Assembly (NCBI RefSeq): GCF_023015865.1 | Contig: NZ_JALKBC010000001.1 | Coordinates: forward strand, 310,001-374,000 | Reading direction: 5' to 3' | Length of the DNA stretch: 64,000 nt | DNA from: Arenibacter sp. F26102 | GTDB taxonomy: Bacteria > Bacteroidota > Bacteroidia > Flavobacteriales > Flavobacteriaceae | In this document: positions 28,000 to 36,901 of the stretch, piece by piece | Layout of the letters: each line of letters begins with the position of its first letter | Numbering within the stretch: position 1 is the stretch's first letter | The notes under the pieces: model-generated | Seen by the model: the letters and a program-made list of their open reading frames with translations, nothing else | Told to the model about the DNA's origin: nothing | The model's database searches: none | Position numbers and translations under genes: made by a program

Positions 28000-29541
28000 C
28001 TATTCCACCTCCACTTGCGCCGTAAAATCCTTTATGGCCTGATTGGGTTCTATTATGTTATAGCCCTTCCAAAATTCCGGATCGTAATTGGGCATATAGG
28101 TAGGAAGTACTGTGTTATTTTCCTGAACGGCATTGAATTGTTGGGTGGTAATGGTTTCTGAATCGAACAGGATTACCTCGTGTCTGTTTACCCCACTGCT
28201 CGCCATATCTATTTTCAGGGAAAGTTCGTTCTGTTTGTTCCTTCCTTTTACGTGCTTGTTTAGTTCAATGATTTTTAAAGGTCGTTTTATGGCCACCTTT
28301 GCGCCAAGTTCTTCTTCAAAGTACCGCAAATTGTAAACTCCTTTTTCATTCTTTGAAAATATCATTTTGCCCTTGTCCAAATATTGGTCCAAAGAGACTC
28401 CTAAAAGCTTAAACGTCCTCAAGGATTTAACATTACTGTAATCTAATCGGATTATGGCAAAATCATCTGCATGTATATATAGTCTACCCTTGTAGTCGGC
28501 AGATCTTTTGGGCTCAAAATCCAGAATATAGACTGCATCATCCCCTATATAGGTAAAATCTACCATTTTAAAATTATATCGATTGTCTTTATGGATGAAA
28601 TTGAGGTCCGAATCTTTCAGAAAAAACTGTTTTTCCATAATCTTCCCCAAGCTTCCTTTTTTAAAGGAAGCGAAATTCTTTTTTCGATTTTCTTCCTTCT
28701 TTTTCTTTTCTTCCAATTCTTTTTTCAAGGCCTCGGCGTCTGCACCTTCATTCTCGGGAGTAAATATTTCGTCGGCATCCACTTTTGTACCGAATAGACC
28801 CGATTTTATTTTAAAATAGGAATCGTGCTTTATATTTTTCTTTAGAATATCATTGAACTTTTCTTCCAAAGCCGTTATGTCCAGCTCACTTTGCTTATCA
28901 TATAGTTCTGAAGCTTTTATCAGGGTTAGTTTTTGATTGTCCTTTTCATAATTGCCATAAAAGTCACCTAAGATTTCGGTGTACCGACTCGATTTTTTTG
29001 GGATGGTATTCAGGACACTGTCCAAGAATTTCTCGTTAAGGGCGGCTATGGTGGATTCTTTGAAGGTGTAATTGGATTTGGTAAGGTTTTGATGATAGGA
29101 GTCCCTAAAGAACAATCGTTTTTTGGTGAGGGTCTTACTGTGATTTTTGTCGATATGCTCTTTTACCTGCTCTATAAGCTCTTCGGCAGTATACTGTTTG
29201 TTACTAACAATTACAGGATTTAGTTCTATAGGTTTGGAACTTAGAAAAATGACAGCTTCAGTAAATTGATTCAATGGTTTGCGTAAACCCTCATAGCCTA
29301 TACACGATATAAAAAGGGAGTCGGTGTCTTTGCTGTTTTGATCTAATAGCAAACTAAATCGGCCCTCTTCATTGGTATTAACCCCTTTTTTATTGGACTG
29401 TAGAATAGTGGCATAGGGGATGGGTTGTTTTGTGGAGGAGTCTTTTACTACCGAGGAAATTAATTGTGCCTGATTAATATTGCATGCGAGTGCAATTAGA
29501 AAAATCGGGAATAAGGTTCTAAAATTGAGCATACAAGTCAT
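28000..29541 (-). CDS. Secreted carboxypeptidase-regulatory-like (CarboxypepD_reg) protein
   Basis: A 513-residue protein with a signal peptide (NFRTLFPIFLIALACNINQAQ) and an N-terminal beta-sandwich of the CarboxypepD_reg-like type (residues 27-105: ISSVVKDSSTKQPIPYATILQSNKKGVNTNEEGRFSL). A Lys/Glu-rich coiled segment lies near residues 262-295, and the C-terminal half is beta-rich and resembles the outer-membrane DUF5686-type neighbours of this domain. The function is unknown. The start is either the ATG at 29541 or the ATG three codons downstream. Confidence 0.78.
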   Translation of the reverse strand: MTCMLNFRTLFPIFLIALACNINQAQLISSVVKDSSTKQPIPYATILQSNKKGVNTNEEGRFSLLLDQNSKDTDSLFISCIGYEGLRKPLNQFTEAVIFLSSKPIELNPVIVSNKQYTAEELIEQVKEHIDKNHSKTLTKKRLFFRDSYHQNLTKSNYTFKESTIAALNEKFLDSVLNTIPKKSSRYTEILGDFYGNYEKDNQKLTLIKASELYDKQSELDITALEEKFNDILKKNIKHDSYFKIKSGLFGTKVDADEIFTPENEGADAEALKKELEEKKKKEENRKKNFASFKKGSLGKIMEKQFFLKDSDLNFIHKDNRYNFKMVDFTYIGDDAVYILDFEPKRSADYKGRLYIHADDFAIIRLDYSNVKSLRTFKLLGVSLDQYLDKGKMIFSKNEKGVYNLRYFEEELGAKVAIKRPLKIIELNKHVKGRNKQNELSLKIDMASSGVNRHEVILFDSETITTQQFNAVQENNTVLPTYMPNYDPEFWKGYNIIEPNQAIKDFTAQVEVE

Positions 29542-29673
29542 CTAATGAACACCAAATTACGGATTTGGATTTCTGAAAGCAATGGACTTGTGATTATTTT
29601 AAGACAGATTTATTCTACTTAATAAAAAGTAATATTAATCTCGAATGGAAGATGCAACCGTTTTGCGCTAGGA

Positions 29674-29823
29674 TTAATGACAACCACAATCGCCATCGCC
29701 ACAAGCTTTGGAACTGCGTTTTTTTCCAGCAAACAAAGATTTTGGCAACAGGAATTTCTTTACAAGATACCCGAATGCCAAGACTACTGTAATATAGACC
29801 AGTATGTGTTGAAGAATACTCAT
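29674..29823 (-). CDS. FeoB-associated Cys-rich membrane peptide
   Basis: A 49-residue protein. One membrane helix (ILQHILVYITVVLAFGYLV) is followed by a basic stretch (GKKRSSK) and a Cys-rich tail ACGDGDCGCH. This matches the small FeoB-associated Cys-rich proteins found beside feoB in Bacteroidota. It lies 104 nt downstream of feoB on the same strand and probably assists ferrous iron transport or binds iron at the inner face; its role is not established. Confidence 0.88.
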   Translation of the reverse strand: MSILQHILVYITVVLAFGYLVKKFLLPKSLFAGKKRSSKACGDGDCGCH

Positions 29824-29927
29824 TTTTATTATTTGTTTTGGGCGTTGAACAGATAAAAGTTTTAAGCCTCTTATTTACTTGTCCGAACTAAAGTCCGTTA
29901 CATTTATTTCTTTTTTGTTCGCCAGGA

Positions 29928-32165
29928 TTACTTTAAGATCTGGTATGCAATCAATGCTACAATATACGCAAAAAGACTCATAAATACTAGTTGTGCAGCT
30001 GGCCATTTCCAGGTATTTGTCTCACGTTTTACTATAGCGAGGGTACTCATGCATTGCATAGCGAAAGCATAGAAAAGTAATAGGGAAATGCCGGAAGCCA
30101 AATTAAAAAGGGGTCTTTTTGTTTTAGGGTCTATTTCGGCCGACATTCTGTTCTTTATGGTGTCTTCTTCATCACTACCCACACTATAGATCGTGGCAAG
30201 GGTACCTACAAAGACTTCCCTGGCCGCAAAGGAAGTAAGGACGGCGATACCAATTTTCCAATCGTAACCAAGTGGGCGCACCACAGGTTCTATGGCCTTG
30301 CCCATATAGCCCATATAGGAGTTTTCCAATTTATAACTTGCAATTTCCTGATTGGTGGCCTTTTCCTGCAAGGTAATTTCCTTTAATCTTAGGGAGTCGC
30401 TCAGTGCTACTTGGTCCATAGCATAGCTTTTTTTCTCGATGCTATCCTGAAGTGCCAGTTTGTAGGAAGCCATCGTACTTTCAATATTGGTTTTATTGAA
30501 ATCCGAAAATCCTTGTTTTTCAATTTGTTCACTTACAATTTCGTCGGCATTGGCAAAATTATCCGAAAAACCATTCGATCCTAAAAACCAAAGTATAATA
30601 GAGATTGCCAATATAATTTTTCCGGCGCCAAGCACAAAACTTTTAGTTTTTTCCCAAACGGTATAAACAACATTTTTAACAAGTGGGAGCTTGTAATTGG
30701 GCATTTCCATAACAAAAAATGTCTTGCTCTTGATCTTCATGATCTTGTTCAAGATCATCGCTGAAAGTATTGCGGCGCCAAATCCCATTAGATAAAGGAG
30801 CATTAAGGTCAGTGCCTGATAGCTCAGGCCTAGAAATCTTCCTTCGGGTATAACCAGGGCAATAATGATCAAATAAACCGGTAAGCGGGCAGAGCAGGTG
30901 GTAAAGGGGGTAACCAGAATGGTAATAAGTCGCTCCTTCCAGTTTTCTATGGTCCTAGTGGCCATAATAGCTGGAATTGCACATGCCGTTCCCGAAATCA
31001 GAGGCACTACGCTCTTGCCGCTAAGGCCAAACGGACGCATTAATTTGTCCATTAAAAAAACGACCCGGCTCATATAGCCAGATTCCTCCAAGAGGGCAAT
31101 AAAAAGGAACAAAAAGGCAATTTGGGGAATAAAAATGACAATTCCACCTATCCCTGCAAGGATTCCTTCGGCTATTAAATTGGTAAATACTCCTGGGGGT
31201 AAAGTGTCCTTGACCCATTCACTGGCAGAAGCAAAGGATTCGTCAATAAAATCCATTGGGTAACTGCTCCAGTCGTAAATGGCTTGAAAAATAGTCAGCA
31301 GGATGACAAAAAAGATAAGATATCCGAAAATCTTGTGCGTTAGAATCTTATCCAACGTGGCCCTAAGTCCTTTGGCCGCATTAATATCTACCTTATATGC
31401 CTGTTTTAGTATGCCATTTATAAATTGATATCTAAGAATGGTTTCCTTTTGTTGCAGCCTTTTTAGTTCGGATTTGGATTTGGTGGCAAATGAGGGGGCA
31501 ATGGTGATCGGATTCTTTTCTATGGGCATAAAATTTACATCCTGTGTAATTACAAGCCATAGTTTATAAAGATCTTCTTTTGGAAAAGTAGCTTTTAGTT
31601 TTTCAAAATAATCGGGTGCAATTACCGTCGTATCTACATTGGGAGAAATGGATAGGTTTTTATAATCGGCGATCAAATCCTTAATGCGGTCTATACCCGT
31701 TCCCTTTCTGGTACTTACCAATGCAATTTTGGTATCCAGCTTTTCTTCCAGTAGTTCTATATCCAAGGAAATACCTGTTCTGGACATACGATCGGCCATG
31801 TTGATGACCAGTATAACCGGAATTTTAAGGTCCTTGATTTGGGTAAAAAGGAGAAGGTTTCTTTTAAGGTTTTCAACATCGCTGATGACAACGGCAACAT
31901 CTGGAAAATCCTTGTCGTTTTTGTTGAGCAAAAGTTCTACCACCACACTTTCGTCCAAGGAAGTGGTATTAAGGCTATAGGTGCCGGGTAAATCCAATAT
32001 ATGGGCCTTTACTCCGCGGGGAAGTTTACAGACCCCTTCCTTTTTCTCGACGGTTATACCTGGGTAGTTCCCAACTTTTTGTTTTAAACCGGTAAGTTGG
32101 TTAAAGACCGAGGTTTTACCAGTATTGGGATTGCCTATAAGCGCAACCTTGATCTGTTTGCTCAT
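29928..32165 (-). CDS. feoB: Ferrous iron transporter FeoB
   Basis: A 745-residue inner-membrane Fe2+ transporter. The N-terminal G domain shows G1 GNPNTGKTS (residues 11-19), G3 DLPG (58-61) and G4 NMAD (122-125). The membrane part has paired gate regions with Cys motifs (SGTACAIPAIMATRTI; TPFTTCSARLPVYLIII) and the C-terminal AAREVFVGTLATIYSVG. The length is normal. Its start overlaps the feoA stop by 4 nt (ATGA), so translation is coupled. Confidence 0.96.
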   Translation of the reverse strand: MSKQIKVALIGNPNTGKTSVFNQLTGLKQKVGNYPGITVEKKEGVCKLPRGVKAHILDLPGTYSLNTTSLDESVVVELLLNKNDKDFPDVAVVISDVENLKRNLLLFTQIKDLKIPVILVINMADRMSRTGISLDIELLEEKLDTKIALVSTRKGTGIDRIKDLIADYKNLSISPNVDTTVIAPDYFEKLKATFPKEDLYKLWLVITQDVNFMPIEKNPITIAPSFATKSKSELKRLQQKETILRYQFINGILKQAYKVDINAAKGLRATLDKILTHKIFGYLIFFVILLTIFQAIYDWSSYPMDFIDESFASASEWVKDTLPPGVFTNLIAEGILAGIGGIVIFIPQIAFLFLFIALLEESGYMSRVVFLMDKLMRPFGLSGKSVVPLISGTACAIPAIMATRTIENWKERLITILVTPFTTCSARLPVYLIIIALVIPEGRFLGLSYQALTLMLLYLMGFGAAILSAMILNKIMKIKSKTFFVMEMPNYKLPLVKNVVYTVWEKTKSFVLGAGKIILAISIILWFLGSNGFSDNFANADEIVSEQIEKQGFSDFNKTNIESTMASYKLALQDSIEKKSYAMDQVALSDSLRLKEITLQEKATNQEIASYKLENSYMGYMGKAIEPVVRPLGYDWKIGIAVLTSFAAREVFVGTLATIYSVGSDEEDTIKNRMSAEIDPKTKRPLFNLASGISLLLFYAFAMQCMSTLAIVKRETNTWKWPAAQLVFMSLFAYIVALIAYQILK

Positions 32166-32404
32166 AGTGGGGAATCTTCAATAATTTCTAACTCTATTAA
32201 GGCGGCCATAGAACGCCTAATAGCGATGTGTGTACCGTTAACGTTAATGTATATGGGGTCTTTAAGAGGGGCTACCTGTACCAATTCTATTTCATTGCCT
32301 GGGAGGCAACCCAATTCCAATAGTTTAATGGGAAGTATACCATCAGCAAATTCCTTGATGATTCCCTTTTGTCCTCGCCTTAAATGTGCTACAGTTGTAG
32401 TCAA
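32162..32404 (-). CDS. feoA: FeoA, ferrous iron transport accessory protein
   Basis: An 80-residue SH3-like cytoplasmic protein (LRRGQKGIIKEFADGILPIKLLELGCLPGNEIELVQVAPLKDPIYINVNGTHIAIRRSMAALIEL), the full FeoA fold, which interacts with FeoB. The only start that gives the complete N-terminus is TTG at 32404; no ATG exists nearby in frame. It is the first gene of feoA-feoB-Cys-rich peptide. Confidence 0.92.
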   Translation of the reverse strand: MTTTVAHLRRGQKGIIKEFADGILPIKLLELGCLPGNEIELVQVAPLKDPIYINVNGTHIAIRRSMAALIELEIIEDSPL

Positions 32405-32621
32405 TTTTTATTTAGATTGATTTTAATTAAGCACAAAAATAAAAGAAAAAGATGAAGTAATCAGGTAAAACTATAAAAAGTTGACGCTTTAAAGTCCTGT
32501 TGCTTCGGAATGATGGGTAGTAGCCGTTTTTTTTAATGACACGGATAAGGTAATTGGAGTTTTGGTGTGGGGAGACCAAATACTATTCTGCTCTTTTGAT
32601 TTTCCGGAATTACTTGGGATA

Positions 32622-33296
32622 TCAATCCTTATAGGACGATTTCAATATTTCTAGATCGCTTAGTAATTTCTCCATTTCTTCCGAGTCGGTACCGTCGTAG
32701 AATCCCCTTATCCTACGTTCTTTGTCTACAAGAATAAAGTTTTCGGTATGGATCATATCGTATGGACCACCATCACCGCTGGTCTTAACGGCTAAATAGG
32801 ATTTTCTGGCCAGTTCATATATCTGTTCTTTGTCGCCCGTAACCAGATTCCATTTACTATCCTTGACCCCTTTTTCCAAGGCGTATTTTTTCAATTGCGG
32901 AACGGAGTCAATATCCGGGGTCACGGAATGGGAAAGAAGTAATACGTCATTGTCATTTATAATTTTATCTTGAATTCCGACCATATTTTTTGTCATTATA
33001 GGACAAATTGTGGGGCAGGTAGTAAAGAAAAAATCGGCAATATAAATTTTGTTGTGGTAGTCGTTTTGGGTCACCAATTCCCCATTTTGATTGGTTAGGG
33101 CAAAATCGGCAATGGTATGGTATTTTTTTACGTGCTGAAGGGTACTATCCACCAATTCAAAATTTACCATGGCAGGCTGGTAAACGGGCAGTATTTTTTT
33201 GGGTTGAAGGGCATTGTAGAAAAGGGAAATGATTACCCCGGAAATAATGAGTAGAACAATGCCGAAGAATTTGAATTTAGCAAAAAACGAACGCAT
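32622..33296 (-). CDS. SCO1/SenC-family copper chaperone
   Basis: A 224-residue protein with an N-terminal membrane anchor (FFGIVLLIISGVIISLFY) and a thioredoxin-fold domain on the periplasmic side. The copper ligands are visible: FFTTCPTICPIM (Cys 94 and Cys 98, CxxxC) and the conserved histidine in MIHTENFILVD. SCO proteins deliver copper to the CuA site of cytochrome c oxidase subunit II. No oxidase gene is adjacent. About 217 bases without a gene separate it from feoA, in which I see only AT-rich promoter-like DNA. Confidence 0.92.
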   Translation of the reverse strand: MRSFFAKFKFFGIVLLIISGVIISLFYNALQPKKILPVYQPAMVNFELVDSTLQHVKKYHTIADFALTNQNGELVTQNDYHNKIYIADFFFTTCPTICPIMTKNMVGIQDKIINDNDVLLLSHSVTPDIDSVPQLKKYALEKGVKDSKWNLVTGDKEQIYELARKSYLAVKTSGDGGPYDMIHTENFILVDKERRIRGFYDGTDSEEMEKLLSDLEILKSSYKD

Positions 33297-33421
33297 GTTT
33301 TTTTGGCAAAGGTAGGATAGATGTAAAGATAATTCAAGGATCTTTGGGGGGATCGCTACTAAATCTTTCTTAAAAAAACCCTCGGGTATAATAGTTTTTT
33401 TTTTAAGACCACGTAATAATG

Positions 33422-33429
33422 TACTTTTG
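33422..33429 (+). promoter_or_regulatory. Candidate -7 promoter element of rseP
   Basis: TACTTTTG matches TAnnTTTG, 30 bases before the ATG. The -33 region is a T-run without a clean TTTG. Confidence 0.4.
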
Positions 33430-33459
33430 TGCGCTTTTAAAGTTTAAAAAAAATACTTA

Positions 33460-34776
33460 ATGACGTTAGCAATACAGATTGTACAGTTTGTACTTATCAT
33501 ATCCATTTTGGTAATCCTACACGAATTGGGCCATTTTCTTCCCGCAAAATATTTCAAGACCAAAGTAGAAAAATTCTATTTGTTTTTTGATGTTAAGTTT
33601 TCCCTTTTCAAGAAGAAAATTGGGGATACGGAATACGGAATTGGCTGGTTGCCCTTGGGCGGCTATGTAAAAATAGCTGGGATGATCGATGAGAGTATGG
33701 ACACCGAGCAAATGAAGCAAGAACCACAGCCTTGGGAATTTAGGAGCAAGCCGGCATGGCAACGTCTTATCATAATGACCGGAGGGGTAATTGTCAACTT
33801 TTTATTGGCTTGGGTAATCTATACCATGCTTTTGTTCAACAATGGAGACACCTATATACCGTCCGATAGTTTAAAATACGGAATAGTAGTAGATTCTATA
33901 GGAGAACAGTTGGGATTGAAGACCGGTGATCAAATTTTGATGGTAGATGATAAGAAAACCAGAAAATTCAACGAGGCGGTTTTGGATATTATCCTTGGTG
34001 ATGAGGTAACGGTTAAAAGGGACGGACAGGAAATTACCGTTCCCTTATCTGATGAAGGAAAGGAGACCGTTTTTGCTACTCAGGGTAAAAATTTCTTAGG
34101 GTATAGGTCAAAAGCCATTATTGCCAAGGTACAGCCGGAATCGGTAGCGGAGCAGGCAGGTCTATTGCCAGGTGATGAAATCATTGGGGTTAATGGCGTA
34201 GACACCAAATTTTGGGACGAATTTAGAAGTAAGATTGGGGCATCGGCAAATCAGAAATTAGACATCAGTGTTTTAAGGAATGGTGCTACCGAACTTTTGG
34301 AATTAACAGTTCCTGAGGAAGGAATAATAGGAATAGAATTAGATCTTACCGATCTTCGGGTAACCGATAACTATGGCTTTATTGAAGCTATTCCGGCAGG
34401 TTATAAGCGTACCATTCAAGTGTTGACGGATCAAATAAGGCAATTTAAGGTAATCTTCAATACTAAGACGGGAGCTTACAAACAGGTAAAAGGACCTATT
34501 GGAATTGTGGAATTGATGCCAGAGAGATGGAATTGGACCTTCTTTTGGAATTTTATGGCCATGTTCTCGGTTTGGCTTGCATTTTTAAATATTCTGCCAA
34601 TTCCGGCATTGGACGGAGGTCATGTAATGTTTTTATTGTACGAAATAATTTCTGGCAGAAAACCAAGCGAAAAAGTGTTGGAAACAGGTCAAATAATTGG
34701 TTTTGTTATACTTATGGGACTTATGGCAGTTGTATTTGGGAACGATATCTGGAATATCATCAAGAAGTTTTTATAG
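33460..34776 (+). CDS. rseP: RIP metalloprotease RseP (site-2 protease)
   Basis: A 438-residue inner-membrane zinc protease. The catalytic HELGH is at residues 21-25 in the first helix, and the third ligand motif NILPIPALDGGH lies near residue 380. Between them are two PDZ-like regions (KYGIVVDSIGEQLGLKTGDQILMVDD and AIIAKVQPESVAEQAGLLPGDEIIGVNG). RseP cleaves membrane-embedded anti-sigma factors and signal-peptide remnants. The family is usually 430-450 residues, so this copy is full length. Confidence 0.95.
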   Translation: MTLAIQIVQFVLIISILVILHELGHFLPAKYFKTKVEKFYLFFDVKFSLFKKKIGDTEYGIGWLPLGGYVKIAGMIDESMDTEQMKQEPQPWEFRSKPAWQRLIIMTGGVIVNFLLAWVIYTMLLFNNGDTYIPSDSLKYGIVVDSIGEQLGLKTGDQILMVDDKKTRKFNEAVLDIILGDEVTVKRDGQEITVPLSDEGKETVFATQGKNFLGYRSKAIIAKVQPESVAEQAGLLPGDEIIGVNGVDTKFWDEFRSKIGASANQKLDISVLRNGATELLELTVPEEGIIGIELDLTDLRVTDNYGFIEAIPAGYKRTIQVLTDQIRQFKVIFNTKTGAYKQVKGPIGIVELMPERWNWTFFWNFMAMFSVWLAFLNILPIPALDGGHVMFLLYEIISGRKPSEKVLETGQIIGFVILMGLMAVVFGNDIWNIIKKFL

Positions 34777-34823
34777 GGGAAATAAATTTTTTTAAAATTT
34801 AGGTGTAAAACAGCCATTTTTTG

Positions 34824-34854
34824 TTTGGCGTATTTGAAAAAACATTTATATTTG
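34824..34854 (+). promoter_or_regulatory. Promoter of the tRNA-Asn locus
   Basis: TTTG (34824-34827), a 19-nt spacer and TATATTTG (34847-34854) are an excellent match to the Bacteroidota consensus. Transcription would begin just before the damaged tRNA copy at 34881 and continue through the intact tRNA. Confidence 0.65.
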
Positions 34855-34880
34855 CACCCGCTTAGGCGATAAAAATACAC

Positions 34881-34920
34881 TCCTCCTTAGCTCATCCCGA
34901 TAGCTATCGGGAGGTTAGAG
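34881..34920 (+). pseudogene. Remnant of a tRNA-Asn gene with an inserted palindrome
   Basis: TCCTCCTTAGCTCA (34881-34894) and GGTTAGAG (34913-34920) match the 5' half of the intact tRNA-Asn 75 bases downstream, including four identical upstream bases (ACAC). Between them the GTT of the D-loop is replaced by the perfect 18-bp palindrome TCCCGATAGCTATCGGGA. The anticodon and 3' half are missing, so this copy cannot give a tRNA. Confidence 0.75.
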
Positions 34921-34955
34921 GAAACGTTCTTTAAGAGATTTTAAAATACATACAC

Positions 34956-35029
34956 TCCTCCTTAGCTCAGTTGGTTAGAGCATCTGACTGTTAATCAGAG
35001 GGTCCTTGGTTCGAGCCCAAGAGGGGGAG
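34956..35029 (+). tRNA. tRNA-Asn (anticodon GTT)
   Basis: A 74-nt cloverleaf: acceptor TCCTCCT / AGGGGGA (one wobble), D stem GCTC/GAGC, anticodon stem TCTGA/TCAGA with loop CTGTTAA (anticodon GTT at 34990-34992), a 5-nt variable loop, T stem CTTGG/CCAAG with loop TTCGAGC, and discriminator G. CCA is not encoded. Its 3' half is the left attachment core of the island, so the 3' end is supplied by island DNA and the gene stays functional. Confidence 0.95.
34988..35017 (+). repeat. attL core (tRNA-Asn segment)
   Basis: Thirty bases, from the anticodon loop to the end of the T-loop of tRNA-Asn, are repeated exactly at 55260-55289 in the same orientation. The flanking bases differ at both sides. 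This is the expected product of tyrosine-integrase insertion into a tRNA gene. Confidence 0.88.
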
Positions 35030-35041
35030 CTTAATGAGAAT

Positions 35042-35075
35042 AGGCCTTGCGAGAAATCGTGAGGCCTTTTTCTTT
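35042..35075 (+). terminator. Terminator after tRNA-Asn
   Basis: An 11-bp stem (35042-35052 with 35057-35067, two wobble pairs) closed by a GAAA loop and followed by a T-rich tract, 12 bases after the tRNA. Confidence 0.85.
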
Positions 35076-35080
35076 TCATG

Positions 35081-35099
35081 GGGACAACATAGGGACAAC
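35081..35099 (+). repeat. Left-end integrase arm-type repeats (candidate)
   Basis: GGGACAAC occurs at 35081 and 35092, 11 bp apart and in the same orientation. The same pair with identical spacing lies at the right end (55123 and 55134), so 21 bases including flanks are identical at the two ends. The remaining DNA up to the HTH gene at 35378 shows nothing else I can name. Confidence 0.6.
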
Positions 35100-35377
35100 A
35101 TTTTTTTTCTGCATAATATTACCTCAAAGACTCCAAAAATTATTCTTAGTTAGGCACTTTCAACAGAAGAAACTAGTTAGTGCTACATCTCAAATCGGAT
35201 TCAGCTTCCACTTTCAAATACAATCACATGATAATGGCCTGTTGCGCAATTCGAACCTTTTTTTAGGAATCGTTGACAATCCCTCAATAACTATCGTTTT
35301 TTTAAGTTAAAATTTTCTCGAACTACTTTCTGTGGTATTTGCTTTTCTAATTTGAAGAGTAACATAAAACAAATATC

Positions 35378-35671
35378 ATGGAAGAAAACGAAAACGTAGT
35401 GGAGCTCTTATCCGATATCAAGGGTCTATTGTCCCACAACAAGAAAACAATGAACGTAGACGATTTGGCCGCATACACCGGACTCTCCAAAAGCAAGATC
35501 TACAAACTGACCCAGCTAAAGTTGATTCCCATGGGGAACAATCCCCATATCCGCCAGAAATTTTTTGACAAGGATACAATAGATAATTGGCTATTGGGGG
35601 AACCCGATGTTTCGGATGAAACCTTAGAACACCAATTTAACCAGCAACTATTGAAAAATAGAAGGAGGTAG
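35378..35671 (+). CDS. Excisionase-like helix-turn-helix protein
   Basis: A 97-residue protein with a MerR/Xis-type helix-turn-helix in residues 26-75 (MNVDDLAAYTGLSKSKIYKLTQLKLIPMGNNPHIRQKFFDKDTIDNWLL). Such 'helix-turn-helix domain' (HTH_17) proteins are the first gene of many Bacteroidota mobilizable islands and act as excisionases or as regulators of the replication genes. It precedes the helicase gene by 32 nt on the same strand. Confidence 0.82.
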   Translation: MEENENVVELLSDIKGLLSHNKKTMNVDDLAAYTGLSKSKIYKLTQLKLIPMGNNPHIRQKFFDKDTIDNWLLGEPDVSDETLEHQFNQQLLKNRRR

Positions 35672-35703
35672 GTAATCTATTTCAACTTCATTATAACAGC
35701 GCC

Positions 35704-36900
35704 ATGAAAGACACACCTTACATCCGCGTGGGCACCTCCTATTACAAATTGGTATGTGTCCCGACCATTGCCGGGAATTTCAACGAAATTATTGTTCCAT
35801 GGACCCTGGAGGCCATCCGCCAAGATCATGGTAGGAGTTTTATCGGTGGGATTAAAAAGTATGATGGGTTCACCTGTCTCCCCAGTCATATTCATTTTGA
35901 GCAAGATTGCCACGGTTTCTATAATACCTATGCTCCCTTGCCCCATAAACTGCGAGAGGGAGCTTTTCCCTATACGATACAACTATTGGAGCATATTTTT
36001 GGTCCCCAGTTGAATATAGGTCTAGATTATCTGCAGCTGTTATATATAAAGCCGGTCCAGGTGTTGCCTATACTGTGTCTTGTATCCAAGGAACGGTCAA
36101 CAGGTAAGACCACCTTTCTCAAATGGCTAAAAACCATGTTTGACAACAACTTGACCTATCTCACCAATGATAGCTTTAGCAGTCAATTTAATGCCGATTG
36201 GGCCAATAAGCTTTTGATCTGTATAGACGAGGTACTCTTTAATAAAGAAGAATTGACCGAACGGATCAAGTACCTGAGTACTACCAATTTCAACAAACTG
36301 GAAGCCAAGGGGAAGGATAAGAGGGAAGTAGAATTCTTTGGGAAGTTCATCCTTTGTAGTAACAACGAGGAGAATTTTATCAAGATAGATAATAACGAAA
36401 CCCGTTTTTGGGTATTGAAGATTCCATCCCTTAAAAAGGAGGAAACACGATTTCTGGAATATCTTGAAAGGGAGATACCTGCATTCCTATTCTATTTGCA
36501 ACAACGAAAACTGACCAGTCCCAATAGGACCCGGATGTGGTTTTCTCCTGCCCAGATAAAGACCAAGGCCTTGGAGAATCTAATGCAGAACAACAAGAAC
36601 AGGGTGGAAAAGGAACTTGCCAGTATAATCCTGAGCGCAATGGAAACCTTTGAACTGGACGAGGTTCAGTTATGTCCATTGGATGCCCTACACCTCTTGA
36701 ACCAAACCCGGATTAAAACGGACCTTACCCAATTGAGGCATATCCTAAAAAAGGACTGGAAGCTCGTCAATCAGGAAAATTCCTTGGCCTATGGGAAATT
36801 GATGATCTGGCGGGAAGGAGGGATGGGGTTGATAGGTGCCAAGGGTAGGTACTACACTATAAAAAGGGATTTCCTGTCGGAACATTTTGGTGAAGAATAG
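35704..36900 (+). CDS. Plasmid/phage-type SF3 helicase (DUF5906-like)
   Basis: A 398-residue replication protein. The P-loop is at residues 129-137 (KERSTGKTT), Walker B at 170-176 (LLICIDE), and the superfamily 3 motif C-like segment GKFILCSNNEENFIKIDNNETRFW follows. This pattern is that of the primase-associated helicases of phages and mobilizable elements. It probably unwinds the excised circular form during its replication. An iteron-like region follows at 36902, then the primase. Confidence 0.82.
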   Translation: MKDTPYIRVGTSYYKLVCVPTIAGNFNEIIVPWTLEAIRQDHGRSFIGGIKKYDGFTCLPSHIHFEQDCHGFYNTYAPLPHKLREGAFPYTIQLLEHIFGPQLNIGLDYLQLLYIKPVQVLPILCLVSKERSTGKTTFLKWLKTMFDNNLTYLTNDSFSSQFNADWANKLLICIDEVLFNKEELTERIKYLSTTNFNKLEAKGKDKREVEFFGKFILCSNNEENFIKIDNNETRFWVLKIPSLKKEETRFLEYLEREIPAFLFYLQQRKLTSPNRTRMWFSPAQIKTKALENLMQNNKNRVEKELASIILSAMETFELDEVQLCPLDALHLLNQTRIKTDLTQLRHILKKDWKLVNQENSLAYGKLMIWREGGMGLIGAKGRYYTIKRDFLSEHFGEE

Positions 36901-36901
36901 T

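Noticed and set aside
35047-35310. 87-codon frame after the tRNA terminator
   Set aside because: It overlaps the terminator and the GGGACAAC arm repeats and has no protein-like pattern.
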